A DNA stretch of 18,122 nt from CALCKW01 sp033852095 (GCA_033852095.1 JAWSVD010000293.1:1-18122); one strand, 5' to 3'; counted from the first letter of the stretch, positions 1 through 7,898 are shown. Notes: a model not told the origin generated them from the letters alone. Program-made: numbers and translations.

Positions 1-33
1 GCTCGCAGTAGGCAGTCGTTTTTGAACGGGATG

Positions 34-1524
34 TTAACTGCTCTTATCGCGTTTGCGGGCAATGGCCACAGACACTGTCAATGAGGCGATGATCAGTACC
101 CACAGCACCGCGGCAATCCAGCTTTTGGTGAAGAAAATGCTCAGATCCCCGAAGGATTCGATGCTTTTGACAAAATATATCTCGGCGGCAGGGCCGAGTA
201 TAAAGCCGATGATAAAGGGCGCTATCTCCAGCCCGACTTTGGTCGCAGCCCAGCCAAACAAGCCGAAGATCAGCAGCGTCCAGACGTCGAACATGATGCC
301 GTAGTTGATGGTGTAGGCGCCGATGACGCACATCATCAGGATGATCGGGAAGAGGATGTGCTTGGGGATGGTGACCACCAGCGCAAAGTAGCGGATGGCG
401 TAGAACATCATCAGGAACATCGCCACGTTGGCCAGCAGCATCGCGGTGATCATCAGGTTCCAGGTGTCGGGGTTGTTGCCGATGAACAGCGGCCCAACCT
501 GGATGCCCTGCAGGGTGAAGGCGCCAATCAGCAGCGCGGTGGTGGAATCGCCGGGGATGCCAAGCGACAGCAGCGGCACCAGTGCACCACCGGTCAAGCC
601 GTTGTTACCCGATTCGGAGGCGATGATGCCTGCCGGCTCGCCGGTGCCAAAGGTCTCGGGGTGCGTGGAGGCTGTCTTGGCGTTCGAGTAGGCGAGGATG
701 GACGCGGCAGAGCCGCCCACACCCGGCAGTATGCCGACAAATGTGCCGATGCCCGATGAGCGCAGCAAATTGGTGATTTGCCCTTTGAACACGCCAAAGT
801 TGAAATTGCGTGCGCCGCTGATTTTGACGTCATCGCGAGTTTGCCCCTTGGGCACGCCTTTCTCGGCCTCTTCTAAGATAGCCGCCAGGCCAAACAAGCC
901 AATCAGCACCGGCAGCAGCGAAAATCCGCTGTCCAGCCAGTATTCAGCGCCCTCTGGCACCAGTCGCAGTTCGCCGTTACCGCCTTTTTCGATGGAGTAG
1001 GTGCCGATCAAGCTGACAAAAATACCCAGAAAGCCCGAGAAAATGCCCATCAATAAATTCGATGAGAGCGCCGCCATGACCGTCAGGGCGAACAGGATGA
1101 TCAGGAATTTCTCGACGTAGGAAAAGGCGATGGCGAAATCTGCCAGTGCCGGCGCAAAGAAATACAGGGCGACGAGGCTGAAGATGCCGCCCACCAATGA
1201 TGCGACGATGCCGATGCGCAGCGCTGATTCACCCTCGCCACGCTTGGCCATGGGGAAGCCGTCAAAGGTGGTGGTGATGGAGCTGGGGGTGCCGGGGATG
1301 CCGAGCAAAATGGCGGGCACTAGGCCGCCCGATATGCCGCCCACGTAGAGACCCAGCAACAGTGCCAGGCCGTTTTCTAAGCCCAGCGAGTAGGTCAGTG
1401 GCAGACACACGGCGACGGCCATGGTCGCGGTCATGCCCGGTATGGCCCCAAAGATGATGCCGACGAAGGTGCCCGCGAGCGTCAAAAATATAAAGAGGGG
1501 GGTGACATCGGATAGAAAATCCAT
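34..1524 (-). CDS. tctA: Tripartite tricarboxylate transporter, large membrane subunit (TctA family)
   Basis: This 496-residue, strongly hydrophobic protein matches the usual length of TctA, the 12-helix membrane subunit of TTT-family secondary transporters. It carries the internal duplication typical of the family: a GTFVGIIFGAIPGM-like block near residue 19 and a GTFVGILPGVGG block near 260. A GLVPAILLGIPGTPSS block near residue 67 is echoed by GALVPLLSLGIPGDST near 315. Such subunits move a carboxylate into the cell with the binding protein and the small TctB subunit, driven by ion gradients. It is the last gene of the tctC-tctB-tctA set, 32 bases after tctB. A modest AAGG ribosome-binding site precedes the ATG. 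The substrate cannot be read from the sequence; the divergent catabolic genes point to a sugar acid rather than citrate. The gene symbol names the family, not a tested citrate function. Confidence 0.95.
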   Translation of the reverse strand: MDFLSDVTPLFIFLTLAGTFVGIIFGAIPGMTATMAVAVCLPLTYSLGLENGLALLLGLYVGGISGGLVPAILLGIPGTPSSITTTFDGFPMAKRGEGESALRIGIVASLVGGIFSLVALYFFAPALADFAIAFSYVEKFLIILFALTVMAALSSNLLMGIFSGFLGIFVSLIGTYSIEKGGNGELRLVPEGAEYWLDSGFSLLPVLIGLFGLAAILEEAEKGVPKGQTRDDVKISGARNFNFGVFKGQITNLLRSSGIGTFVGILPGVGGSAASILAYSNAKTASTHPETFGTGEPAGIIASESGNNGLTGGALVPLLSLGIPGDSTTALLIGAFTLQGIQVGPLFIGNNPDTWNLMITAMLLANVAMFLMMFYAIRYFALVVTIPKHILFPIILMMCVIGAYTINYGIMFDVWTLLIFGLFGWAATKVGLEIAPFIIGFILGPAAEIYFVKSIESFGDLSIFFTKSWIAAVLWVLIIASLTVSVAIARKRDKSS

Positions 1525-1556
1525 AAACGCGCCTTTGGGGTCTTAGCTTGCTGGAA

Positions 1557-2006
1557 TTAGGGAAGAGTTAAAAAGAAAAGCTCGGTGAACAAATACCAAA
1601 TCACCGTCGGGGCGATCAGCGCCACCGCAATCAGTGCTCTGGCGTTGCGCAGCGTCCGCTCGTGCATAAACAGCAAACCGGTCGCGAGAATATAGGGGAT
1701 TGAACAGAGCAAAAAGCCGAGTCCGGTGTTGGGCCAGTAGTCGCCGACCGGGACCATGGCGGAGAAATACAGCAGCGTCAGCAGCAGGGTGCCAAAGAAG
1801 CGCGGCTTATCCATGCCTTCGCCCGCACCTTCAATCGTGCCATCTGTCGCTGGCAGCTCAGGCGCCTGCGTGACGCTCTGGCGGCTTTGCTTGTAGCGTG
1901 TGAGCAAGATTGCCACGCTCAACACGCCCAAGATGCAGGCAATGATGGTGGGAAAGACAAGGTGCGAGTGCTCGAAATCGATACTGACTTGCAGCAGTGA
2001 ATCCAT
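1557..2006 (-). CDS. tctB: Tripartite tricarboxylate transporter, small membrane subunit (TctB family)
   Basis: A 149-residue membrane protein with four predicted transmembrane segments, at about residues 14-35, 70-88, 93-113 and 124-146. A polar linker lies at about 36-68. Size, topology and position between a TctC binding protein and a TctA permease identify it as TctB, the poorly conserved small subunit of the TTT transporter. The ATG at 2006 has a GGAG ribosome-binding site eight bases upstream. It lies 114 bases downstream of tctC across a hairpin structure, so its expression may be set lower than that of the binding protein. Identification leans on context because TctB proteins share little sequence. 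Confidence 0.9.
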   Translation of the reverse strand: MDSLLQVSIDFEHSHLVFPTIIACILGVLSVAILLTRYKQSRQSVTQAPELPATDGTIEGAGEGMDKPRFFGTLLLTLLYFSAMVPVGDYWPNTGLGFLLCSIPYILATGLLFMHERTLRNARALIAVALIAPTVIWYLFTELFFLTLP

Positions 2007-2025
2007 CGTTAGCTCCGGTTTTTTT

Positions 2026-2109
2026 AAAAAAGAGGGCAGTGGCTCCTCAGAAGAAGGGCGAGGACCGGGCGATCAATCGCCGGTCAGCCCGAACTCCCGC
2101 AGAGCCACT
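2026..2109 (-). terminator. Probable attenuator between tctC and tctB
   Basis: Read on the minus strand, an outer inverted repeat AGTGGCTC/GAGCCACT (2102-2109 with 2038-2045) encloses an inner hairpin. The inner stem is GACCG plus GCGA around a TCAA loop (2063-2085, with one bulged G at 2068). About six bases after the outer stem comes a run of six T (the complement of 2026-2031). This looks like a partial rho-independent terminator lying between the binding-protein gene and the membrane genes. Partial termination here would give more binding protein than permease, as is common in binding-protein transporters. The structure is directly visible; the function is inferred. Confidence 0.55.
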
Positions 2110-2120
2110 CCCGTCGGGGG

Positions 2121-3170
2121 CTACTTGTCGCCGGATATTTCGGCAATCACGCCCTTGTAGGTTTCGCGCTTATTGCTGAGGTGCTTTTGCGCTTCGGCCA
2201 GAGGTAGGAAGTTGGGGATAAAGAAAGATCCCTTCTGGCGCTTCTGGATTTCACCGCGGGCGAACACCGCTGTCAGTGCTGCGTCAATCTCGGCGCTGAT
2301 GGCCGGGTTCATGTCCTTGTTGTAGACAAAGAAAAACTCTTTATCGAAGGTGAAGTCGCTGGAGGCGTCCACGGGAACTGATGTCATGGGTGAAGCGTAT
2401 TGCAACATGTCGTCGCGTGTGGTGCCGCCCATGCCCGCTTCTGGCGCTTGCTCGAGGGTGGCTGCGCGTGCGGTGATCCAGACAAATTTCATCGCCTTGG
2501 CGTCGTCCGCCGGCAGCTGGGTGTATTGCTCATTGCCTTGAATAGAGCCGTTGATCACGTCCGAGAGGCCGTCCCAGAGGGTTTGGTTCTTGTCGGATTG
2601 GCCACCTGTGTGCACCGGCACGAGGTTGTCTTCAGAGCCAGGGCTGCGCAGGCGGGCCGCGTTTTTCATGGCGGAAAAACCGATTTCAGACACGCCGCCT
2701 GGCTGGATTGCAACCCGCACGCGGGTGCCTGCCTCGGCCGCGGCCAAGATATCTTCCATGGACGAGTAGGGCGAGTCGGCGGGCACCAGATAGGCGTTGC
2801 CCGGGTTGATCGCCACGGTCTGGCCAACTGTGTATTTCTCAAAAGGGTCGGCGTAGCCTTTAACCCCGTAGAGATTCCCCAGATAAGCCTGATCGTGGAA
2901 GATCATCAGGGTGGTGCCGCGCTTATCACGGCCCAGTGCCTTGAAAGCCTCTGAGGATCCGACCGCGTCAACTTTGATGTTGATGCCCAGCTCTTCTGCC
3001 AGTGCTTCGGCGACGATGGCAGAGTTCTGGTAGGTGTCGCCACCGGTGGATGTCGAGCCGATCACGAGGCGTACGTTGCGCGGCAGTTCCCCCGCCGTTG
3101 ACAGCAGTGGCGCGGTCAGCAGTGCGGCTGCGGCGATGGCGCTAAAAAGCGTTCTACGTTTTACAGTCAT
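2121..3170 (-). CDS. tctC: Tripartite tricarboxylate transporter, periplasmic substrate-binding protein (TctC/Bug family)
   Basis: A 349-residue exported protein. The start chosen is the ATG at 3170 because a GGAGA ribosome-binding site lies just before it. A TTG 18 bases further upstream (3188) is in frame but has no comparable signal. The N-terminus is a Sec signal peptide: the basic KRR at residues 4-6, a hydrophobic core at about 8-23, and a likely cleavage after Ser-Thr-Ala at residue 26. The mature part begins with a strand followed by a Gly/Ser/Thr-rich loop (IGSTSTGGDTY), the usual ligand-contact region of TctC/Bug proteins. It also contains the family-like IQPGG and VHTGG segments. 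It captures the carboxylate in the periplasm and delivers it to TctB/TctA. Its promoter region is shared with the divergent dehydratase operon and contains an operator-like palindrome, so import and catabolism are probably co-regulated. Confidence 0.92.
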   Translation of the reverse strand: MTVKRRTLFSAIAAAALLTAPLLSTAGELPRNVRLVIGSTSTGGDTYQNSAIVAEALAEELGINIKVDAVGSSEAFKALGRDKRGTTLMIFHDQAYLGNLYGVKGYADPFEKYTVGQTVAINPGNAYLVPADSPYSSMEDILAAAEAGTRVRVAIQPGGVSEIGFSAMKNAARLRSPGSEDNLVPVHTGGQSDKNQTLWDGLSDVINGSIQGNEQYTQLPADDAKAMKFVWITARAATLEQAPEAGMGGTTRDDMLQYASPMTSVPVDASSDFTFDKEFFFVYNKDMNPAISAEIDAALTAVFARGEIQKRQKGSFFIPNFLPLAEAQKHLSNKRETYKGVIAEISGDK

Positions 3171-3232
3171 GGTGTTCTCCATTATCAAGGCCGTGGCCCG
3201 GGGTGTTTAGACGCAAACGGGTTTTGCTGTTC

Positions 3233-3252
3233 GTATGTTTGCGCATACATAC
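3233..3252. promoter_or_regulatory. Operator-like palindrome 1, tctC side
   Basis: GTATGTTTGCGCATACATAC matches its own reverse complement at 18 of 20 positions and is centred on TGCGCA. Its core ATGTTTGCGCATACAT (3235-3250) recurs at 3344-3359 as ATGAATGCGCATACAT. It lies just downstream of the predicted -10 of the minus-strand tctC promoter, where a bound repressor would block initiation. A symmetric site with a central CpG fits a LacI-type repressor, but a GntR-type or other dimer is equally possible. No regulator gene is present in the window. Confidence 0.7.
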
Positions 3253-3282
3253 ATTTTCATCATAATCACCTTGCTCTGTCAA
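3253..3282 (-). promoter_or_regulatory. Predicted tctC promoter
   Basis: On the minus strand a perfect TTGACA -35 (complement of 3277-3282) is followed after 18 bases by GAAAAT (complement of 3253-3258), a weak 4/6 match to TATAAT. The start point would fall inside operator-like palindrome 1. The -35 is convincing; the -10 is weak. Confidence 0.45.
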
Positions 3283-3330
3283 TATATTTATTTAATGGCG
3301 ATATACTTAGTGTGAATGGCGTCAGAACTG

Positions 3331-3360
3331 TTGACAGAGAGGCATGAATGCGCATACATT
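3331..3360 (+). promoter_or_regulatory. Predicted promoter of the sugar-acid dehydratase operon
   Basis: A perfect TTGACA at 3331-3336 is followed by TACATT at 3355-3360 (18-base spacing, 4/6 match), or by ATACAT at 17-base spacing. The start point would be near 3366-3368, about 20 bases before the ATG at 3388. The -10 lies inside the second operator-like element. The sequence TTGACAGAG also appears in mirror orientation at 3274-3282, so the two divergent promoters share the same -35 context. Confidence 0.55.
3344..3359. promoter_or_regulatory. Operator-like palindrome 2, dehydratase side
   Basis: ATGAATGCGCATACAT shares 14 of 16 bases with the core of palindrome 1, including all of TGCGCATACAT, and is itself imperfectly symmetric about TGCGCA. 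It overlaps the predicted -10 of the plus-strand promoter. The two site centres are 109 bp apart (3242.5 and 3351.5), close to a whole number of helical turns, which would allow but does not prove looping. Confidence 0.65.
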
Positions 3361-3387
3361 GGTGCCGTCAAGTTGGAGATATTAAGC

Positions 3388-5127
3388 ATGAAACCTACCC
3401 CTAAAACCGCAGAGACTCTGCGCAGCACGCGCTGGTTTGGTCCCGATGATCTGCGCAGCTTCGGGCACCGCTCCCGGATGATGCAGCTGGGCTACTCCGA
3501 AGAGGAGTTCATGGGCAGGCCTATCATCGGTATCCTCAACACCTGGTCCGAGCTGAATTCTTGTCACAGCCATTTCCCCGAGCGGGTGAAAGACGTCAAG
3601 CGGGGCGTGTTACAGGGCGGCGGATTGCCGGTCGAGCTGCCCTCGCTGTCTGTGGACGAGAGCTTCACCAAGCCCACCTCCATGTTGTACCGCAACATGT
3701 TGGCCATGGAAGTGGAGGAGAACATCCGCTCCCACCCGTTGGACGGGGTGGTGTTGATGGGCGGCTGCGACAAGACAACCCCGGGCCTGGTGATGGGCGC
3801 GATCACCGCCGGCGTGCCCATGATTTATCTGCCCGCCGGCCCCATGCTGAGCGGAAACTACGCCGGCGAAAGATTGGGTTCAGGCTCTGACGCTTGGAAA
3901 TACTGGGACGAGCGCCGCGCGGGCAACATCACGGACGCGCAGTGGACCGGGGTGCAGGGCGGCATCGCTCGCTCCTCGGGCACCTGCATGACCATGGGCA
4001 CGGCCTCCACCATGACAGCCATCGCCGAAGGGCTGGGGCTGACCTTGTCAGGGGCTTCCTCCATACCCGCTGTGGACTCGGCGCACCAACGCATGGGCGC
4101 GGAATGCGGCCGTCGCATCGTCGACATGGTCTGGCAGGGTCTGGACCCCAAATACATCGTCACCGAGGCCGCTGTGCGCAACGCCGCTATCGTGGCCATG
4201 GCCACTGGCTGCTCCACCAACGCGGTGGTGCACTTGATCGCCATGGCGCGCCGCGCCGGTGTGCCGCTTACCTTGGATGATCTCGATGCGCTGGGCCGCA
4301 GCACGCCGCTGATCGCCAATGTGCGACCGGCGGGCAAAGACTACCTGATGGAGGATTTCTATTTCGCCGGCGGGCTGCGCGCCCTGATGAAGCAGATAGA
4401 AGGCATGCTCGACACCAGCTGCCTGACCGTCACCGGCAAAACGGTGGGAGAGAACATCGAGGGCGCTATCGTCTACAACGACGACGTCATCCGGCCCCTG
4501 TCAAACCCGGTCTACGAGGAGGGCTCGCTGGCCATCTTACGCGGCAACCTCTGCCCCAGTGGCGCGGTGATCAAGCCCGCTGCCTGCGACCCCAAATACT
4601 ATCAACACGAAGGGCCGGCCTTGGTGTATGACAGCTACCCCGAGCTCAAGGCCGCGATCGACGACGAAGACCTGGACGTGACACCTGACACGGTGCTGGT
4701 ATTGCGTAACGCCGGGCCGCAGGGTGGGCCGGGCATGCCGGAGTGGGGCATGCTGCCCATTCCCAAGGCGCTGATCAATCAGGGCCACCGCGACATGCTG
4801 CGCATCTCGGACGCGCGCATGTCCGGCACCTCCTACGGCGCCTGTGTGTTGCACGTGGCACCGGAGAGTTTCGTTGGCGGGCCGCTCGCGCTGCTGAAAA
4901 CAGGCGATATCGTGCGCTTGGATTTGGCGGGACGCAGGCTCGATATGCTGGTGGATGAAGACGAAATAGCGAGGCGTCAAGCCGCTTGGACACCGCCCGA
5001 GCCGAACTTTGAGCGCGGCTGGGGCTGGATGTACTCCAAACACGTGAGTCAGGCCGACAGCGGTTGTGATTTTGATTACCTGCAGCGCGACTTTGGTGCG
5101 GCAGCAGGCGAACCCGATATTTTCTAA
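3388..5127 (+). CDS. IlvD/Edd-family aldonate dehydratase (L-arabonate/D-xylonate dehydratase type)
   Basis: A 579-residue dehydratase that removes water from an aldonate to give a 2-keto-3-deoxy acid. The three cysteines binding the [2Fe-2S] cluster are Cys59 (in NSCHSHF), Cys127 (GGCDKTT) and Cys200 (SSGTCMTMG). Their numbering coincides, from memory, with that of the studied Rhizobium leguminosarum L-arabinonate dehydratase. Glu91, Asp128 and Lys129 supply the metal site, and Ser479 in SDARMSGTSYG is the likely catalytic base. The ATG at 3388 is chosen because TTGGAGAT precedes it at good spacing and because a promoter lies inside the possible N-terminal extension from 3316. It is the first gene of a three-gene operon. 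C5 aldonates are the best guess for the substrate; true dihydroxy-acid dehydratase (IlvD of branched-chain synthesis) is unlikely given the neighbours and the arabonate-type N-terminus. Confidence 0.9.
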   Translation: MKPTPKTAETLRSTRWFGPDDLRSFGHRSRMMQLGYSEEEFMGRPIIGILNTWSELNSCHSHFPERVKDVKRGVLQGGGLPVELPSLSVDESFTKPTSMLYRNMLAMEVEENIRSHPLDGVVLMGGCDKTTPGLVMGAITAGVPMIYLPAGPMLSGNYAGERLGSGSDAWKYWDERRAGNITDAQWTGVQGGIARSSGTCMTMGTASTMTAIAEGLGLTLSGASSIPAVDSAHQRMGAECGRRIVDMVWQGLDPKYIVTEAAVRNAAIVAMATGCSTNAVVHLIAMARRAGVPLTLDDLDALGRSTPLIANVRPAGKDYLMEDFYFAGGLRALMKQIEGMLDTSCLTVTGKTVGENIEGAIVYNDDVIRPLSNPVYEEGSLAILRGNLCPSGAVIKPAACDPKYYQHEGPALVYDSYPELKAAIDDEDLDVTPDTVLVLRNAGPQGGPGMPEWGMLPIPKALINQGHRDMLRISDARMSGTSYGACVLHVAPESFVGGPLALLKTGDIVRLDLAGRRLDMLVDEDEIARRQAAWTPPEPNFERGWGWMYSKHVSQADSGCDFDYLQRDFGAAAGEPDIF

Positions 5128-5147
5128 ACACTGACTGGAGAGGCAAC

Positions 5148-6044
5148 ATGGCTCTTGATCTGGACGCCGCACTGCGCGGCATATCAGGCATTTTGGTAAC
5201 ACCCTACGACGAGGCAGGCGACATTGCACCGCAAAAGCTCGCGCCTATCTTAGACCGCGCGCTGGCAGCGGGCGTGCACATGCCGGTGGTCAACGGCAAC
5301 ACCGGTGAGTTCTACGCGCTGACCATCGAAGAAGCTTGCACCATCGTCAGCGAAGTAGCGGCTCTGCTGGACGGGCGTGCACCGCTGTTGGCGGGTGTGG
5401 GCCGCGGTGTGCGCGACGCCTGCAGGCTGGCAAAAGCCAGTGCTGACGCTGGCGCTACCGCGCTGATGATCCACCAGCCACCGGATCCCTTTGTCAGCCC
5501 ACGCGGCACGCGTGACTACATCAAAGCAGTATCCGATGCCTCGGGCCTGCCGATCATGTTGTACCTGCGCAACGACGCCATCGGCACCGAGGCTATCAGC
5601 GAGCTGTGCGCGGTGGACGGGGTCAAAGGTGTGAAATGGGCGACGCCCAATCCCTTGAACTTGGCAGCGGCCATCAAAGCCTCTGACTCAAGCATCGTCT
5701 GGGTGTGCGGTTTGGCCGAGGTCTGGGCACCGCCGCTGTATGCTGTGGGTGCGCGTGGTTTTACCTCCGGTCTGATCAACGTCTGGCCAGAGCAAAGTGT
5801 GGCCATTCACGCCGCCCTGGACAAGGGCGATTACGCCGCCGCCAATGCGCTGATCGCGCAGATGCGCATTTTTGAAGATATCCGTGCAGAAGAAATGAAC
5901 GGCACCAACGTCACCGGGGTCAAAGCTGCGCTGATAGCCCAGGGTTATGATTGCGGCCCCACGCGCCCGCCCTCGGCCTGGCCGCTGACCCAGACGCAGC
6001 AAACGCTGCTCGAGTGTTTCTTGAAAACTAATTCACTGATTTAA
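5148..6044 (+). CDS. DapA-like aldolase/dehydratase family protein, probable 2-keto-3-deoxy sugar-acid dehydratase
   Basis: A 298-residue (beta/alpha)8-barrel of the dihydrodipicolinate synthase/N-acetylneuraminate lyase family. Visible family marks are the substrate-carboxylate loop GNTGE (residues 50-54), the proton-relay tyrosine in LYLRND (Tyr139) and the Schiff-base lysine in KGVKWAT (Lys163). The C-terminal GPTRPP region is also typical. In this operon it most likely dehydrates the 2-keto-3-deoxy acid made by the upstream dehydratase to alpha-ketoglutarate semialdehyde. The GNTGEF and LYLRND motifs resemble 5-keto-4-deoxyglucarate dehydratase (KdgD) more than the AraD of Azospirillum, so the substrate remains open. 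An aldolase role is possible but fits the downstream dehydrogenase less well. A strong GGAGAGG site precedes the ATG, 20 bases after the previous stop. Confidence 0.82.
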   Translation: MALDLDAALRGISGILVTPYDEAGDIAPQKLAPILDRALAAGVHMPVVNGNTGEFYALTIEEACTIVSEVAALLDGRAPLLAGVGRGVRDACRLAKASADAGATALMIHQPPDPFVSPRGTRDYIKAVSDASGLPIMLYLRNDAIGTEAISELCAVDGVKGVKWATPNPLNLAAAIKASDSSIVWVCGLAEVWAPPLYAVGARGFTSGLINVWPEQSVAIHAALDKGDYAAANALIAQMRIFEDIRAEEMNGTNVTGVKAALIAQGYDCGPTRPPSAWPLTQTQQTLLECFLKTNSLI

Positions 6045-6054
6045 GGATTTGACC

Positions 6055-7578
6055 ATGTCCGACAATTTTAAACCCCACGGCAAGCACCTGATCGCAGGCC
6101 AATGGGTCGCGGGCAGCCGCAGCTTCAACACCGAGCCAGCGCACGGCGAATCACACGCGTTTTCCGTGGGCCTGCCCGAACACGTGGACAGTGCCGTGCA
6201 GGCAGCCGAAGAGGCCTTCCTGACTTACGGCTTCACCAGCACCGCTAAACGCGCGGATTTTCTGGACCGCATCGCCACAGAGATCGAAGCGCGCGGCGCA
6301 CAGATCACCGAGATCGGCACATCTGAAACGGGCCTGCCCGCAGGGCGTCTGGAGGGTGAGCGCGGTCGCACCACTGGCCAGCTGCGCTTGTTCGCCGAGC
6401 ACATCCGCAACCGTGGTCACCTGGATCTGCGGCACGACACTGCGCTGCCCGACCGCGCCCCCTTGCCGCGTCCCGACTTAAAGATGGTGCAGCGCGCCAT
6501 CGGCCCGGTGGCGGTGTTTGGTGCGTCTAACTTCCCGCTCGCGTTCTCCACTGCGGGTGGCGACACAGCTGCCGCGCTGGCCGCCGGTTGTCCGGTGGTG
6601 GTCAAAGGCCACAGCGCACACCCAGGCACTGCCGAGATCGTCGCCGAGGCGATCAAAGCAGCGGTGGAGTTCTGCGGCATGCCCGCCGGTGTTTTCTCTC
6701 TGGTGCAAGGCGGCACCCGCGAGACAGGGGTGGCGCTGGTGCAGCACCCGCTGATCAAGGCGGTGGGTTTTACCGGTTCTCTGGGTGGCGGTCGTGCACT
6801 GTTTGATCTCTGTGCAGCGCGTCCCGATCCGATTCCCTTCTTCGGCGAGCTCGGCTCGGTCAACCCGATGTTCTTGTTGCCTGCAGCTGTTGCTGCGCGT
6901 GGCGCCGAGATCGGCACCGGTTGGGCGGCGTCACTGCTGATGGGCGCAGGGCAGTTCTGCACCAACCCCGGGGTGGCTGTCATCGCCAAAGGCGCCGCGG
7001 GAGACGCAGTAGTTGCGGCCGCAAAAGCAGCGCTGGTGGATGCTGCCGAGCAGACCATGCTGACCGACGGCATCGCCGCTGCCTATCGACAGGGCAAGGC
7101 GCAGTTTGATGGTCACGCATCGGTGCAAGCCGTGTTGAGCACGGATTCAGACGGCCGGGTGGCCACGCCGAATCTCTACGAAATCGACGCCGACACCTAC
7201 TTGGGTGATCACGCACTGAGCGAAGAAGTCTTTGGGCCGTTGGGTTTGGTTGTACGCGCTGACGGCGCCGAGGACATGGCAGCGATTGCGCGGGCTATGC
7301 ACGGCCAGCTTACAGTGACCCTGCACATGGACGAAGGCGACACAGCTGCAGCTCAAGCTTTGGTGCCTTTGTTAGAGCGCAAAGCAGGGCGCTTGTTGGT
7401 GAACGGTTTCCCCACCGGGGTCGAGGTTGCAGATACCATGGTGCACGGCGGTCCGTATCCGGCGTCCACTAACTTTGGCGCCACCTCGGTCGGCACCCTG
7501 TCGATTCGCCGCTTTCTGCGGCCCGTGTGTTATCAGAACTTCCCTGAAGCGCTGTTACCAGAAGACCTCAAGGCCTAA
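6055..7578 (+). CDS. Alpha-ketoglutarate semialdehyde dehydrogenase (aldehyde dehydrogenase family)
   Basis: A 507-residue aldehyde dehydrogenase that would oxidise alpha-ketoglutarate semialdehyde (2,5-dioxopentanoate) to alpha-ketoglutarate, feeding the TCA cycle. Catalytic residues are all present: Asn159 in FGASNFPLAFS, Lys184 in VVKGHSAHPGT, Glu265 in GELGSVNP and Cys302 in GAGQFCTNPG. The GFTGS cofactor loop is at about residue 238. The KGHSAHPGT segment and overall form match the NADP-preferring class found in sugar-acid and hydroxyproline clusters. The ATG at 6055 is chosen because AAGGA lies seven bases before it; a TTG at 6049 is in frame but overlaps this signal. Ten bases separate it from the previous stop, so it is the third gene of the operon, followed by a terminator. 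Confidence 0.92.
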   Translation: MSDNFKPHGKHLIAGQWVAGSRSFNTEPAHGESHAFSVGLPEHVDSAVQAAEEAFLTYGFTSTAKRADFLDRIATEIEARGAQITEIGTSETGLPAGRLEGERGRTTGQLRLFAEHIRNRGHLDLRHDTALPDRAPLPRPDLKMVQRAIGPVAVFGASNFPLAFSTAGGDTAAALAAGCPVVVKGHSAHPGTAEIVAEAIKAAVEFCGMPAGVFSLVQGGTRETGVALVQHPLIKAVGFTGSLGGGRALFDLCAARPDPIPFFGELGSVNPMFLLPAAVAARGAEIGTGWAASLLMGAGQFCTNPGVAVIAKGAAGDAVVAAAKAALVDAAEQTMLTDGIAAAYRQGKAQFDGHASVQAVLSTDSDGRVATPNLYEIDADTYLGDHALSEEVFGPLGLVVRADGAEDMAAIARAMHGQLTVTLHMDEGDTAAAQALVPLLERKAGRLLVNGFPTGVEVADTMVHGGPYPASTNFGATSVGTLSIRRFLRPVCYQNFPEALLPEDLKA

Positions 7579-7595
7579 GAGCTAGAGCAGATCCC

Positions 7596-7623
7596 GCCCG
7601 CCACAATATGGCTGGCGGGCTTT
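7596..7623 (+). terminator. Rho-independent-type terminator after the semialdehyde dehydrogenase gene
   Basis: A perfect 8-bp GC-rich stem, GCCCGCCA (7596-7603) with TGGCGGGC (7613-7620), closes a 9-base loop and is followed by TTT. It starts 18 bases after the stop codon. The T-run is short, so termination may be incomplete. Confidence 0.7.
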
Positions 7624-7628
7624 CAGTG

Positions 7629-7646
7629 TGGCTGCAGGCGCAGCCA
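7629..7646. other. Second hairpin behind the operon terminator
   Basis: TGGCTGC (7629-7635) and GCAGCCA (7640-7646) form a perfect 7-bp stem around the tetraloop AGGC. There is no T-run on either side. It may back up the preceding terminator. The remaining intergenic DNA up to 7898 shows no gene, no copy of the ATGNNTGCGCATACAT operator and no promoter good enough to call. Confidence 0.45.
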
Positions 7647-7898
7647 GCTGTTGCTCTTACTTGTATATTCGGGCAGGCATACTCAGTGCTCACCTACAGA
7701 TAGTCTCCACAACGCTTGTCTTAATAAGCCTGAGCCAAGTTCGCCACATGCTCTCTATAAGTTGCTCAATCTAAGCTGCTGATAGAGTAGACAGCTGCGC
7801 AATCCACCAAAGCGCTACAATAAGTGGAAAAGCAGGGCGTACAAACTGCGCACTGTCTGCTAACTAACATTTCATCCTGCCCAACACCGAGCACAGAC

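Noticed and set aside
3316..3387. Longer start for the aldonate dehydratase, adding 24 residues
   Set aside because: The extension contains a TTGACA promoter and the second operator-like site. The ATG at 3388 has a good ribosome-binding site and puts the cluster cysteines at the family numbering 59/127/200.
7824..7898. GTG start giving a 25-residue extension of the lactonase
   Set aside because: The extension has no ribosome-binding site and is not seen in the family, which begins close to the ATG at 7899.
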